DNA of 64,000 bases, taken from assembly GCA_038200275.1 (NCBI GenBank), contig JBBPYC010000055.1, forward strand, positions 15,603-79,602, read 5' to 3'. Origin of the DNA: JBBPYC01 sp038200275. GTDB taxonomy: Bacteria > Pseudomonadota > Gammaproteobacteria > Burkholderiales > Burkholderiaceae_C. The translations under genes were made by a program, and so were the position numbers. The notes below the pieces were generated by a model. It saw nothing but the letters and a program-made list of their open reading frames with translations, searched no databases and was not told where the DNA came from. Shown here piece after piece: positions 30,944 to 40,529 of this stretch (position 1 is the stretch's first letter; each line of letters starts with the position of its first letter).

Positions 30944-31879
30944 ATGCCTTCTGCTGCCCTGACTTCCGTTTCCGCCCCCGTAATTGCCGTGCTGGAATCG
31001 GCTAGCGTCTGGCGTGCGGACCGACTTTGCGCACAGGCGCGGCAAGACGAGGCGCCTGTGTTGCCCAGCGGCCATACGCTGCTCGATGCGCAGTTGCCGG
31101 GTGGCGGCTGGCCGGTGGGGGCGTTGATCGAATTGCTGCAGGCCGAAGGCGCGGCGCGCTTTGACTGGCAGCTGCTGGCGCCGGCATTGGCCAGGCTGCT
31201 GGCGCGGCACAACGGGCCGCTGGCGCTGGTGGGCGGGCCGCCACTGCCAGCATTTGGTGGGGCAGACCGCGCAGGCGAAGACGCACAGCGGCAGCAGGCT
31301 CGTGAAGGAGCACGGCGGCAGCAATCGACTCGATCGGGGTTGGTTGACGCGGCCAGGTTGGCCAGCCCAATCCACCCGGCGGCGCTGGAGCCTTTCGGTC
31401 CGGCGCTGATTGCGCGTGGGGTGCCAGCCGCGCGGCTGCTTTGGGTGCGCTGCGAAGCGGTCGCCGCGCGGCTCTGGGCGGCCGAGCAGGCGTTGCGCTG
31501 TGCGCCCGTGGCAGCCGTGCTCGCCTGGCTGCCAGCACGTGTGCAGACGGCGGCGTTGCGGCGGCTGCAATTTGCGGCGCAGGCGGGCGGAAAGCCGTGC
31601 TTCGTGTTCCGGCCCGATACGGCGCGGCAGGAAGCGTCGCCAGCGCCGCTGCGGCTGTTGCTGGGCAGCGCGGGCGATGCGATCGAGATCGACGTGTTCA
31701 AGCGGCGCGGCCCGCCAGCGGCCCGACCGCTGCGGCTGGCGGCACGGTCGGCGCCGTTGACGGCATTGCTCGGCGCGATGCGGGTCTCAGCACGGGCCGA
31801 CGCGCCTTCGCAGCCCGCCGCCGAGCCCATGCCGCCTCAGCAGAAGAAAGTGTTCGCACTGCTGCATGGCTGCGCCTGA
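30944..31879 (+). CDS. imuA: Translesion synthesis protein ImuA
   Basis: RecA/SulA-like accessory protein of the ImuA-ImuB-DnaE2 error-prone repair system, normally SOS-induced. 311 residues from ATG 30944; an upstream TTG at 30923 is less likely. The N-terminal part (VWRADRL, LPSGHTLLDAQLPGGGWPVGAL) and the later LLWVRC and AAVLAWLPAR strands are typical. Between LALVGGPPLP and PFGPALIARG there is an unusual insert of about 45 residues rich in Gln, Arg and Ala (about residues 103-147). No obvious Shine-Dalgarno sequence is seen. Upstream control is disrupted by the IS1595 element. Confidence 0.9.
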   Translation: MPSAALTSVSAPVIAVLESASVWRADRLCAQARQDEAPVLPSGHTLLDAQLPGGGWPVGALIELLQAEGAARFDWQLLAPALARLLARHNGPLALVGGPPLPAFGGADRAGEDAQRQQAREGARRQQSTRSGLVDAARLASPIHPAALEPFGPALIARGVPAARLLWVRCEAVAARLWAAEQALRCAPVAAVLAWLPARVQTAALRRLQFAAQAGGKPCFVFRPDTARQEASPAPLRLLLGSAGDAIEIDVFKRRGPPAARPLRLAARSAPLTALLGAMRVSARADAPSQPAAEPMPPQQKKVFALLHGCA

Positions 31880-31936
31880 GCCCGGCAGCCGCAGCCGCGC
31901 CCGACCGCATCGGTTTTACCAAGCAAGCAGCCCACC

Positions 31937-33376
31937 ATGCACTGGATCGCGATGTCGAACGTGCCAGCCAGCGAATCGGCCACCGAGCCGGCCGATCCAC
32001 GACTCGCGCTTGCGTGGTGGGCACTGACCTACACGCCGCGGGTCGCGCTGCTGGATGAGGCGGTGCTGATGGAAGTGTCGACCAGCGAGCGGCTCTGGGG
32101 GGGCCGCACACGGCTGCTGGAGCTGCTTTTCAAGCGAAATCGGTCGCAGGTGCTCGGCTCTGCTGCATTTGCTGCTACTTCTTTGGAAGCACTCGGGCTG
32201 TTGCGGCTGGTGTTGGAAGGCACTGCCCGGCCCGCCAGCCTGCCGGGCGGCCTGCCGCTTTCGGTGCTCAGCGCTGCACAGCCGCACTTGCCGACGCTGT
32301 CGCGCATCGGCTGCCGCACCTGGGGCGATGTGTGCGCGTTGCCGCGTGCTGGCGTGGCGCGGCGTTTCGGCGCGGGGTTGCTCGATGCCCTGGACACTGC
32401 CTGGGGGCAGCGGCCGGAGACGCATGCCTGGCTGCGCCTGCCCGAGCAGTTCGATGCCACTTTCGAGCTGCCGGCGCTGACGCAGGCCGCGCCAGCGCTG
32501 CTGTTCGGCGCACAGCGGCTGCTGCACCAGCTGCGCGTCTGGCTGGCTGGCCGGCAGTTGGGCGTGCTCGCGTTCGAGTTGCACTGGCTGCTTGAGGCAC
32601 GGCGCTTCATAAAAGCTGAAAGCCTGGCGGCTGACGCGCGCGAGCAGCACCTGGTCGTGCGCACCGCGCTGGCCACGCAGGACGTTGCGCACCTGCTGCG
32701 GCTGCTGTCCGAGCAGTTCGCGCGCATCCGGCTGCCTGCGCCGGCGCAGGCACTTCGGCTGCGTTCGCTGGAGACCGCGCCGCTTGCAACACCCAGCCGC
32801 AATCTGCTGCCGGAAGACCGCAGCGCCCCCGCCGATGCAGGCAGCTTGCAGCAGCTGGCCGAACGGCTGACCGTGCGGCTGGGCGCCGGTTGCGTGCTGC
32901 ACGCGATGCCGCAGGCCGATCATCGGCCGGAACGGATGCAGCGCTGGCAACCGATGTCGCACGCGCTGGTCCTGCTTGCGAAAGTGCAGCAACAGCAGCA
33001 ACACCGAGCCGGCGCGATCGAACGACGACCCGACCGCAACGGCCACTGGCTACCGACCTGGCTGCTGCGCGATCCGCTGCCGCTGGCGGTGCAGGGCGAT
33101 TGCCCGCAGTTTTATGGACCTCTGGAACTGCTGGCCGGACCCGATCGGCTGGAGGCGGGCTGGTGGGTAATGGAACACGGCGCAAGCGTGCGGTCCACAT
33201 CGGCCACGAACCAACCAGTCGCCGCGCCCCAACCCGCGCTGCGCGACTATTTCATCGCGCACGGCACGCAAGCCGGCCTGCTCTGGATCTATCGCGAGCG
33301 GCTGGGCCATGTCGGTGCTGCTGCCGATGCTGGTGGCGCTGGTGGCGGTTGGTTCCTGCAGGGCCTTTATGCGTGA
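31937..33376 (+). CDS. imuB: Y-family polymerase-like protein ImuB
   Basis: Catalytically inactive relative of DinB-type polymerases that acts as a hub, binding ImuA, DnaE2 and the beta clamp. 479 residues. The N-terminal part shows LAWWALTYTPRVALLDEAVLMEV and GGRTRLLELL in place of an acidic polymerase triad. The helix-hairpin-helix region is IGCRTWGDVCALPRAGVARRFG, and a little-finger-like domain follows to about 350. The C-terminal tail covers WLLRDPLPL...GPLELLAGPDRLEAGWW. It begins 57 bases after imuA. Identification rests on cassette order and these segments. Confidence 0.92.
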   Translation: MHWIAMSNVPASESATEPADPRLALAWWALTYTPRVALLDEAVLMEVSTSERLWGGRTRLLELLFKRNRSQVLGSAAFAATSLEALGLLRLVLEGTARPASLPGGLPLSVLSAAQPHLPTLSRIGCRTWGDVCALPRAGVARRFGAGLLDALDTAWGQRPETHAWLRLPEQFDATFELPALTQAAPALLFGAQRLLHQLRVWLAGRQLGVLAFELHWLLEARRFIKAESLAADAREQHLVVRTALATQDVAHLLRLLSEQFARIRLPAPAQALRLRSLETAPLATPSRNLLPEDRSAPADAGSLQQLAERLTVRLGAGCVLHAMPQADHRPERMQRWQPMSHALVLLAKVQQQQQHRAGAIERRPDRNGHWLPTWLLRDPLPLAVQGDCPQFYGPLELLAGPDRLEAGWWVMEHGASVRSTSATNQPVAAPQPALRDYFIAHGTQAGLLWIYRERLGHVGAAADAGGAGGGWFLQGLYA

Positions 33377-33441
33377 AGCACCAGCCGGTCGGGCCGCTGC
33401 ATCGCAGTCTGCGTGTAGTCCGACCGTGCTCGAACCGCTCT

Positions 33442-36400
33442 ATGCCTGAGATGTCAGGCGATCGCGCTGCCACCCTGCCCGATTACGCCGAGCTGCACGT
33501 TTTAAGCAACTTCAGTTTCCAGCGCGGCGCCTCGCACCCCGCCGAGCTGGTCGAGCGCGCGCATGCGCTGGGTTATGCAGCGCTGGCGATCACCGACGAA
33601 TGCTCGGTCGCGGGCGCGGTGCGTGCGCATGAAAGGGCTGGCGAGCTCGGCTTCCAACTGATCTTGGGCAGCGAGTTCCGGCTCGACAACGACGAAAGCG
33701 GTTTCCGGCTGGTGGCGCTCGCCCGCGATGAAAACGGCTGGGGCGACTTGTGCGAATTCATCACGGCGGCGCGGCGGCGCGCAGTGAAAGGCGAGTACCT
33801 GCTTGACCGCATCCCCGGACTCGGCGCCGGTGCTGCGATTGCGCCTGTATCAAAAACGGCCGGCGCGCCCGCTGACGCAACGCACAGCGCGACGGACTTC
33901 GGCTTGCTGCGTGGCTGTGAGTTGCTGCTGGTGCCCAGTCGCCGCTTGCTGGCGGTCGGCAGCGATGCAGCAGCTGGCGAAGCGGTTTCAGAAGACGCAG
34001 CGCATGCGAGAACCGATTTCAGCCTGCTGCGCGGCGGCGAGCCGTTGCTTGTGCCTGGCCATCAAGCGCTTTCCGCCAGCAGCCATCCAGCGGTCGACGA
34101 AGCGAGCCTGGACAGCGCAGCATTGACTACAAAAATCATAGCTATCCAGGCAGCACTGACCAGCGCCCCAGCCCTGTTTCTTTCTGAATCCGGTGTCGAA
34201 CCCGTGTCCAACCTCTGGTTGGCCGCCGAGCTGCTGCTCGAAGTTGGCGACGAGTTGTGGCTTGCGAGGTTGCAACGCGCCAGCGCCGCCACCGGCATCC
34301 CGCTGGTGGCGGCGGGCGACGTGCACATGCACGTGCGCTCCCGCAAGCCGCTGCAGGACGTGATCACGGCCGTGCGGCACGGCTGGCCGGTCAGCGAATG
34401 CGGCTTCGCGTTGCAGCCGAATGCGGAACGGCACCTGCGTTCGCGGCTGCGGCTGTCGCGTATCTATTCGGCCGAACTGCTGGCAAACACCCTGGTGATC
34501 GCGGCGCGCTGCACGTTCAGTCTGAATCAGATCAAGTACCGCTATCCGATGGAGACCGTGCCAGCCGGCCTGACGCCCGCGCAGGCATTGCGGCGCTTCA
34601 CGCTTGAAGGCACGGCTGAGCGTTATCCAGCCGGGCTGCCGCAAGGCATTGCCGAGCAGATCGAACGCGAACTCGCGCTGATCGGCGAATGCGGCTACGA
34701 GATGTATTTCCTGACCGTGCATGACATCGTGCGCTACGCGCGCAGCCAACACATCCTTTGCCAAGGCCGCGGCTCGGCCGCGAACTCGGCGGTCTGCTAT
34801 TGCCTGGGCATCACCGCGGTCGATCCGACCCGCTCGCACCTGCTGTTCGAGCGCTTCATTAGCCGCGAACGGAAGGAGCCGCCCGACATCGACGTCGATT
34901 TCGAGCATGAGCGGCGTGAGGAAGTCATCCAGTACATCTACCGCAAGTACGGTCGCGAGCGTGCCGCCATCGCAGCCGTGGTGGTGCGCTACCGGCCGCG
35001 CAGCGCGATCCGCGATGTCGGCAAGGCACTGGACCTGCCCGATGCGCTGGTCGATCGCTTTGCGAAAGCGCATTACTGGTTCGACGGCCAGGTGCTCGCG
35101 GCCGACCGGCTCGCGCGGATGGCGGCCGACACGCGCGACGCAGGCTTCGACGTGAGACCGCAGCAGCTCATGCAGTGGCTGGAGCTGACGCAACAGTTGC
35201 TGGGCTTCCCGCGCCATTTGAGCCAGCACGTCGGCGGCTTCGTGCTCACGCAGGGCAAGCTCACGCGGCTGGTTCCGGTGGAGAACGCGGCCAGGGAAAA
35301 GCGGTCGATCATTCAGTGGGACAAGGACGATCTGGATGCAATGGGGTTGCTGAAGGTCGACGTGCTCGCGCTCGGCATGCTGTCTGCGATCCGCCGCTGC
35401 CTCGATTTGGTAAGTGCAAGGCACGGCCAGCGCATGCAACTGCACGACATCCCGGCCGAGGACCCACAGACTTACGCGATGATCCGCGCGGCCGATACCG
35501 TCGGCGTGTTCCAGATCGAGAGCCGCGCGCAGATGTCGATGCTGCCGCGCCTCAAACCCACCACGTTCTATGACTTGGTGGTGCAAGTCGCGATCGTGCG
35601 GCCGGGCCCGATCGTCGGTGGCATGGTGCATCCATACCTGCAGGCGCGGCGTGAGCCGAGCAAGGTGCGCTATGCAAGCAAGGCGCTGGAGCCGGCGCTT
35701 AAACGCACCCTGGGCGTGCCGATCTTTCAGGAACAGGTGATGCAGATTGCAATGATCGCGGCCGGCTTCTCGGGCTCGGAAGCCGATCAATTGCGACGCT
35801 CGATGGCCGCCTGGAAGCGCTCGGGCGGCGTGCACAAGTTCTACCAACGCATCATCGACGGCATGACGGCGCGCGGCTACGAACTTGAATTTGCCGAACG
35901 CATCTTCAAGCAGATCGAAGGCTTCGGCGAATATGGTTTTCCGGAAAGCCACGCCTACAGCTTCGCGCTGCTGGCGTATGCCAGCAGCTGGCTCAAATGC
36001 CACGAGCCCGAATGCTTTCTGGCGGCCCTGCTGAACGCGCAGCCGATGGGTTTTTATTCGTCGTCGCAACTGGTGCAGGATGCACGGCGGCACGGCGTGG
36101 TCGTGCTGCCGCCGGACGTGACGCTGAGCGCGTACGACTGCTCGATGGAAGATGCTTCAGGCGATGCAGCAACCGTGAGCGATGCACCCGACGCACCCGA
36201 TGCATTCAATGTCACTGCGCGCGAGTCGCTCCATGCTGCCAATGCGCCCGGTGCGATTGATGTCATAAGGAACCCTGCCGTGCGCCTCGGCCTGCGCTTT
36301 GTCGGACACCTGAGCACGGCCGGCAGCGCCCGGCTCCTTGCGGCCCGCCAGCAAGCCCGGTTTGCCAGCACCGAAGACCTTGCTCTGCGCAGCAAGCTGG

Positions 36401-36999
36401 ATGGGGCCGACCTGCGTGCACTGGCCGCAGCCGATGCGCTGGCCAGCCTGTCCGGCCACCGCCGTCAGCAGACCTGGGAAGCCGCCGCACTGCACCGCGC
36501 GCCCGCATTGCTTCAAGACGCCCCGGTCGGTGAAGCCCCGCTCGAACTGCCGGCCGCCAGTGAAGGCGAAGAGATCGTGTTCGACTACGCCGCCACCGGC
36601 CTGACGTTGCGCCGGCACCCGCTCGCACTGCTGCGCCCACGGCTGTCGCGCATGAAACTGCGCACCGCAGCCGACCTGCATGACTTGGCCGATGGCTGCC
36701 CAGTCGCCACCTGCGGCATCGTCACGTTGCGCCAACAACCGCACACCGCCAAGGGCGTGATCTTCATGACGCTGGAAGATGAGACCGGCAACCTGAACGT
36801 GATCGTCTGGAAAAGCCTGCGCGAACGCCACCGCGAGGTGCTGCTGCAATCCAAACTGCTCGCCGTACACGGCACTTGGCAGCGCGACATGGATTCCGGC
36901 GGCCACGTCTGCAACCTGATTGCACAGCGCCTGGAGGATCTGACGCCGCTGCTCGGCCGGCTGGGAATGCAGGGCAGCAGGAGCCGGGATTTCCATTGA
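33442..36999 (+). CDS. dnaE2: Error-prone DNA polymerase DnaE2
   Basis: C-family polymerase that performs mutagenic lesion bypass with ImuA and ImuB. 1185 residues from ATG 33442 (ATG 33451 also possible), longer than the usual 1020-1090. The PHP domain opens YAELHVLSNFSFQRGASHP. The polymerase core has CQGRGSAANSAVCYCLGI, the PPDIDVDFEHERREEV motif with Asp482 and Asp484, and GLLKVDVLAL for the third Asp. The thumb/fingers region has FPESHAYSFALLAYASSW, and an OB fold lies near 1075-1150. Two inserts explain the length: a 40-residue tandem duplication in the PHP region (33888-34127) and an Asp/Ala-rich insert near 36160-36270. The stop is followed by convergent SDR. Confidence 0.94.
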   Translation: MPEMSGDRAATLPDYAELHVLSNFSFQRGASHPAELVERAHALGYAALAITDECSVAGAVRAHERAGELGFQLILGSEFRLDNDESGFRLVALARDENGWGDLCEFITAARRRAVKGEYLLDRIPGLGAGAAIAPVSKTAGAPADATHSATDFGLLRGCELLLVPSRRLLAVGSDAAAGEAVSEDAAHARTDFSLLRGGEPLLVPGHQALSASSHPAVDEASLDSAALTTKIIAIQAALTSAPALFLSESGVEPVSNLWLAAELLLEVGDELWLARLQRASAATGIPLVAAGDVHMHVRSRKPLQDVITAVRHGWPVSECGFALQPNAERHLRSRLRLSRIYSAELLANTLVIAARCTFSLNQIKYRYPMETVPAGLTPAQALRRFTLEGTAERYPAGLPQGIAEQIERELALIGECGYEMYFLTVHDIVRYARSQHILCQGRGSAANSAVCYCLGITAVDPTRSHLLFERFISRERKEPPDIDVDFEHERREEVIQYIYRKYGRERAAIAAVVVRYRPRSAIRDVGKALDLPDALVDRFAKAHYWFDGQVLAADRLARMAADTRDAGFDVRPQQLMQWLELTQQLLGFPRHLSQHVGGFVLTQGKLTRLVPVENAAREKRSIIQWDKDDLDAMGLLKVDVLALGMLSAIRRCLDLVSARHGQRMQLHDIPAEDPQTYAMIRAADTVGVFQIESRAQMSMLPRLKPTTFYDLVVQVAIVRPGPIVGGMVHPYLQARREPSKVRYASKALEPALKRTLGVPIFQEQVMQIAMIAAGFSGSEADQLRRSMAAWKRSGGVHKFYQRIIDGMTARGYELEFAERIFKQIEGFGEYGFPESHAYSFALLAYASSWLKCHEPECFLAALLNAQPMGFYSSSQLVQDARRHGVVVLPPDVTLSAYDCSMEDASGDAATVSDAPDAPDAFNVTARESLHAANAPGAIDVIRNPAVRLGLRFVGHLSTAGSARLLAARQQARFASTEDLALRSKLDGADLRALAAADALASLSGHRRQQTWEAAALHRAPALLQDAPVGEAPLELPAASEGEEIVFDYAATGLTLRRHPLALLRPRLSRMKLRTAADLHDLADGCPVATCGIVTLRQQPHTAKGVIFMTLEDETGNLNVIVWKSLRERHREVLLQSKLLAVHGTWQRDMDSGGHVCNLIAQRLEDLTPLLGRLGMQGSRSRDFH
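33888..34127 (+). repeat. 120-bp imperfect tandem duplication inside dnaE2
   Basis: Two in-frame units with an exact 120-base period. ATDFGLLRGCELLLVP (TTC at 33898) is repeated as RTDFSLLRGGEPLLVP (TTC at 34018), and the downstream acidic Ala-rich segment recurs. The units differ enough to show the duplication is not very recent. Confidence 0.85.
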
Positions 37000-37071
37000 T
37001 TGATTCGGCCCACGGACCAATCGACCAACGGATCCATCGCTGGCAAGGACGAACGGCCTCGCCTTGAACGC

Positions 37072-37833
37072 TCAGCCGCGCCCTGCAAACGGCATCTTCG
37101 TCGCCATCACCGTATGGAACATCACGTTGGCCGACAGCGGCAGGTTCGCCATGTAGAGCACCGACTGGCCGACGATGTCGACGTCCATCAGCGGCTCGAT
37201 CGCGATCTGGCCGTTGGCTTGCGGCACGCCCTTGGCCATGCGCATCGCCATGTCGGTGGCGGCGTTGCCGATGTCGATCTGGCCGACGGCGATGTCGTAC
37301 TTGCGGCCGTCGAGTGACGCGGTCTTGGTCATGCCGGAGACGGCGTGCTTGGTCGCGGTGTAGGCGATCGAGCCCGGGCGCGGCGTGGTGGCCGAAATGG
37401 AACCGTTGTTGATGATGCGGCCGCCCATCGGGTCCTGCGCCTTCATCGTGCGGAACGCTTCGCGGATGCACAGGAACACGCCGGTCAGGTTCACATCGAC
37501 CACGCCCTGCCACTGCTCAAGCGTGAGGTCTTCGAGCGGCACGCCGACGCCCGCGCCTGCGTTGTTGAACACCACGTCGACGCGGCCGAACTGATCCTTG
37601 GTGGCTTTGAACAACGCCACCACTGCGTCTTCATCCGCCACATCGGTCGGCACCGCCAGCACGCGGTCGCCTGCGCCGGACGCAGCCGCCACCTCATCGA
37701 GCAACTGCGTGCGGCGGCCCGCCAGTGCAACGTTGTAGCCGGCATTCAGCAACGCCAATGCAGCAGACTTGCCGACGCCACTGCCGGCGCCAGTGACGAT
37801 GGCGGTTTTTGTTTTGACTTCAGATGTGGCCAT
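37072..37833 (-). CDS. Short-chain dehydrogenase/reductase
   Basis: Classical SDR of 253 residues, NAD(P)-dependent, substrate unknown. It has the TGAGSGVGKSAAL nucleotide-binding glycine motif near residue 13, NNAG near 90, a catalytic Ser in NGSISATTP, and YTATK as the Tyr/Lys pair. The C-terminal part VMFHTVMATKMPF is typical of the GXGXG family often labelled SDR family oxidoreductase. ATG at 37833 chosen; the 16 upstream codons have no homology. Converges with dnaE2 and lies 120 bases downstream of rnr on the same strand. Confidence 0.87.
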   Translation of the reverse strand: MATSEVKTKTAIVTGAGSGVGKSAALALLNAGYNVALAGRRTQLLDEVAAASGAGDRVLAVPTDVADEDAVVALFKATKDQFGRVDVVFNNAGAGVGVPLEDLTLEQWQGVVDVNLTGVFLCIREAFRTMKAQDPMGGRIINNGSISATTPRPGSIAYTATKHAVSGMTKTASLDGRKYDIAVGQIDIGNAATDMAMRMAKGVPQANGQIAIEPLMDVDIVGQSVLYMANLPLSANVMFHTVMATKMPFAGRG

Positions 37834-37953
37834 GATGAGGGTGGTCTCTGTTGGGTTGATATGGATGGATGGGAGCGCCAAGCGTACTCAAACGTGCACG
37901 AGCACCCAGTGCCGGGATCACCGGACGGCTTAGCGTCGGAATCAGCGGCCGGA

Positions 37954-40257
37954 TCAGCGACGAGACTTGCTGCGACCTCCGCCGGAACCGCTTTTCGTCT
38001 TTGCCTTGTTCGGGCTCTTCTTCTCGGATTTTTTGAGTTGCGGTGGCGCCGTGTTGCTCGCGTCGGCCCGTGCGCCGGACTTGCTGCGATTGGAGCGCCG
38101 CGTCGACGCCTTGGTCGGCGTGCCATCGCCGTTTGCCATCGCCTCGTTCGACACGCCCTTGTCCTTCATCGCGCGCACCAGCAGATCGTCGGCATCGCGC
38201 ACGAGTCGGAAGTCGATCCGGCGGCCGTCCAGATCCACCCGGCTGACCTGCACCCGCACCTTGGTGCCGATCGCATAGCGCATGCCGGTGCGCTCACCCC
38301 GAAGCTCCTGGCGCAAGTCGTCGAACTTGAAGTATTCGCCGCCGAGCTCGGTGATGTGGACCAGCCCCTCGACGTACATCGTATCCAGCGTGACGAAGAT
38401 GCCGAAGCTGGTCGCCGACGTGACCGTGCCGCTGTATTCCTCGCCCAGATGCTCGCGCATGTACTTGCACTTGAGCCAGGCTTCGACGTCGCGGCTGGCT
38501 TCGTCGGCGCGGCGTTCGTTCGCGCTGCAGTGCAGGCCGGCGGCTTCCCAGGCCTGCATTTCGGCACCGACTTTTCTGGGTTTCTGGTCCGGCGACTTGA
38601 CACGCACGGCCAGGTTTTTCTCCATCCGCTTGGCGAGCTTGGCGTGCGCCTCGCCGGGAATCGGCAGCACCGGCAACTGGTACTTGGTACCACTCAGGAT
38701 CGCCTTGATGACACGGTGCACCAGCAGGTCCGGATAGCGCCGGATCGGGCTCGTGAAGTGCGTGTAGGCCTCGTACGCGAGCCCGAAGTGCCCACCGTTG
38801 TGCGGCGAATAGATCGCCTGACTCATGGAGCGCAGCAGCATCATGTGGATTTGCTGCGCGTCGATGCGTTCCTTGGTTGCGGCAGCAATCTGCTGGAACT
38901 CCTCGGGTTTGGGCTCGTCGCTGACGGACATGCCCAGACCCAACGCCTTCAGGTAGTCGCGCAGTTGCTCGACCTTCTCCGGCGTCGGGCCGTCATGCAC
39001 GCGGAACAGGCCTGCCTGCTTGTTCTGCTCGATGAAGTCGGCGCTGCAGACATTGGCCGCGAGCATCGCTTCCTCGATCAGCTTGTGCGCGTCGTTGCGT
39101 TGGCTCGGCACGATCTTCTCTATGCGACCGTTCTCGTCGCAGACGATCTTCGTTTCCGTCGTCTCGAAGTCGACTGCACCGCGTTGCTGGCGGCTTCTGG
39201 ACAACGCGCTGTAGACGTCGTGCAGGTTCAGCAAATCGTCCACGCGATCTTTGCGGCGTGCTGCTTCCGGCCCCCGCGTGTTGGTCAGGATCGCGGCGAC
39301 CTCCGTGTAGGTGAAGCGCGCGTGGCTGAACATCACGGCCGAGTAGAACTGGTACGCATGCACGTCACCCTCGGCGGTGACCAGCATGTCGCAGACCATG
39401 CACAGGCGCTCGAGGTCGGGGTTCAGCGAGCACAGGCCATTGCTCAACTTCTCCGGCAGCATCGGGATCACGCGGCGCGGGAAGTAGACGCTGGTTGCGC
39501 GGTCGTACGCGTCGATGTCGATCGGTGCGCCGTTCTTCACGTAGTGGCTCACGTCGGCGATCGCAACCAGCAGGCGCCAGCCCTTGCCACGCGCGACTTT
39601 CGCAGGTTCGCAATAGACCGCATCGTCGAAATCTCGTGCGTCTTCGCCGTCGATCGTCACCAGCGGCACGTCGCGCAGGTCAATGCGCTTCTTGTGGTCG
39701 GCTGGGCGTACGTGATCGGGCAGCGCACGCGCTTCGTCCAGCGCAGCGTCGGAGAACTCATGCGGCACGCTGTACTTGCGCACCGCGATCTCGATTTCCA
39801 TACCGGGATCGTCAACCTCACCCAGCACTTCTTTCACGCGCCCGACCGGTTGGCCGAACAACGCGGGCGGCTCGGTCAATTCGACCACCACCACCTGCCC
39901 TGCTGTGGCGGTGCCGGTAGCGCCTTTCGGGATCAGGATGTCCTGGCCGTAGCGCTTGTCTTCGAGCGCAACCAGCCAGACGCCACCTTCCTGCAGCAGC
40001 CGCCCGATGATCGGCTGCGGCGGGCGCTCGACGATCTCGACCACTTTGCCTTCGGGCCGACCGCGCCGGTCTTGGCGCACCACGCGGGCGCGCACCTTGT
40101 CCTTGTGCAGTACCGCGCGCATTTCATTGGCGGGCAGATAGATGTCAGCTTCGCCGTCGTCGCGGATCACGAAGCCGTGGCCGTCGCGGTGGCCTTGGAC
40201 CGTGCCGACGACCTCGTCGGCAAAACCGGCCGAAGCCGTCACTTGGTTGCTATACAA
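37954..40257 (-). CDS. rnr: Ribonuclease R
   Basis: Processive 3'-5' exoribonuclease that degrades structured and defective RNAs, including rRNA and tRNA. 767 residues. Cold-shock domains come first (GTVQGHRDGHGFVIRDDGEADIYL at about residue 18, and a second from about 85). The RNB catalytic domain has VTIDGEDARDFDDAV with the metal-binding Asp residues, and HFTSPIRRYPDLLVHR. An S1 domain (GEEYSGTVTSATSFGIFV) and a Lys/Ser-rich basic tail follow. The N-terminal helix-turn-helix domain of E. coli RNase R is absent. Start TTG at 40257 follows AGGAAA; GTG at 40242 is an alternative. The start is only 18 bases from the divergent tRNA-Leu. Confidence 0.94.
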   Translation of the reverse strand: MYSNQVTASAGFADEVVGTVQGHRDGHGFVIRDDGEADIYLPANEMRAVLHKDKVRARVVRQDRRGRPEGKVVEIVERPPQPIIGRLLQEGGVWLVALEDKRYGQDILIPKGATGTATAGQVVVVELTEPPALFGQPVGRVKEVLGEVDDPGMEIEIAVRKYSVPHEFSDAALDEARALPDHVRPADHKKRIDLRDVPLVTIDGEDARDFDDAVYCEPAKVARGKGWRLLVAIADVSHYVKNGAPIDIDAYDRATSVYFPRRVIPMLPEKLSNGLCSLNPDLERLCMVCDMLVTAEGDVHAYQFYSAVMFSHARFTYTEVAAILTNTRGPEAARRKDRVDDLLNLHDVYSALSRSRQQRGAVDFETTETKIVCDENGRIEKIVPSQRNDAHKLIEEAMLAANVCSADFIEQNKQAGLFRVHDGPTPEKVEQLRDYLKALGLGMSVSDEPKPEEFQQIAAATKERIDAQQIHMMLLRSMSQAIYSPHNGGHFGLAYEAYTHFTSPIRRYPDLLVHRVIKAILSGTKYQLPVLPIPGEAHAKLAKRMEKNLAVRVKSPDQKPRKVGAEMQAWEAAGLHCSANERRADEASRDVEAWLKCKYMREHLGEEYSGTVTSATSFGIFVTLDTMYVEGLVHITELGGEYFKFDDLRQELRGERTGMRYAIGTKVRVQVSRVDLDGRRIDFRLVRDADDLLVRAMKDKGVSNEAMANGDGTPTKASTRRSNRSKSGARADASNTAPPQLKKSEKKSPNKAKTKSGSGGGRSKSRR

Positions 40258-40263
40258 TCGCTT
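40248..40263 (+). promoter_or_regulatory. Possible extended -10 promoter of tRNA-Leu
   Basis: TGCTATACAAT (TG at 40248-40249, TATACA at 40251-40256) fits an extended -10 element placing the transcript start about 12 bases before tRNA-Leu. It overlaps the first codons of rnr on the other strand. No good -35 is seen. Confidence 0.4.
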
Positions 40264-40275
40264 GCTTTCCTGAAT

Positions 40276-40360
<85 letters not shown>

Positions 40361-40418
40361 TCATCGAATGGTTTTTTCTTGAATATGCATGGCCTTCAAA
40401 GGGTTCATGCTGCTGACG

Positions 40419-40448
40419 AAGCCGCCTGCTCTTGCAAGGCGGCTTTTT
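40419..40448 (+). terminator. Rho-independent terminator after tRNA-Leu
   Basis: Nine-base stem AAGCCGCCT/AGGCGGCTT with an eight-base loop, then TTTTTCG. It ends the tRNA-Leu transcript before the convergent rimO gene. Confidence 0.75.
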
Positions 40449-40529
40449 CGTTTCTGAGCCATGCACGGATGGCGAATGGGCGTGGCTTGCCGCAGTTTAC
40501 GCGCCCATTTGCCGCTCTGGGATTTACGC

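Noticed and set aside
33988..36093. Long minus-strand open frame opposite dnaE2
   Set aside because: Antisense to conserved polymerase motifs; no family features.
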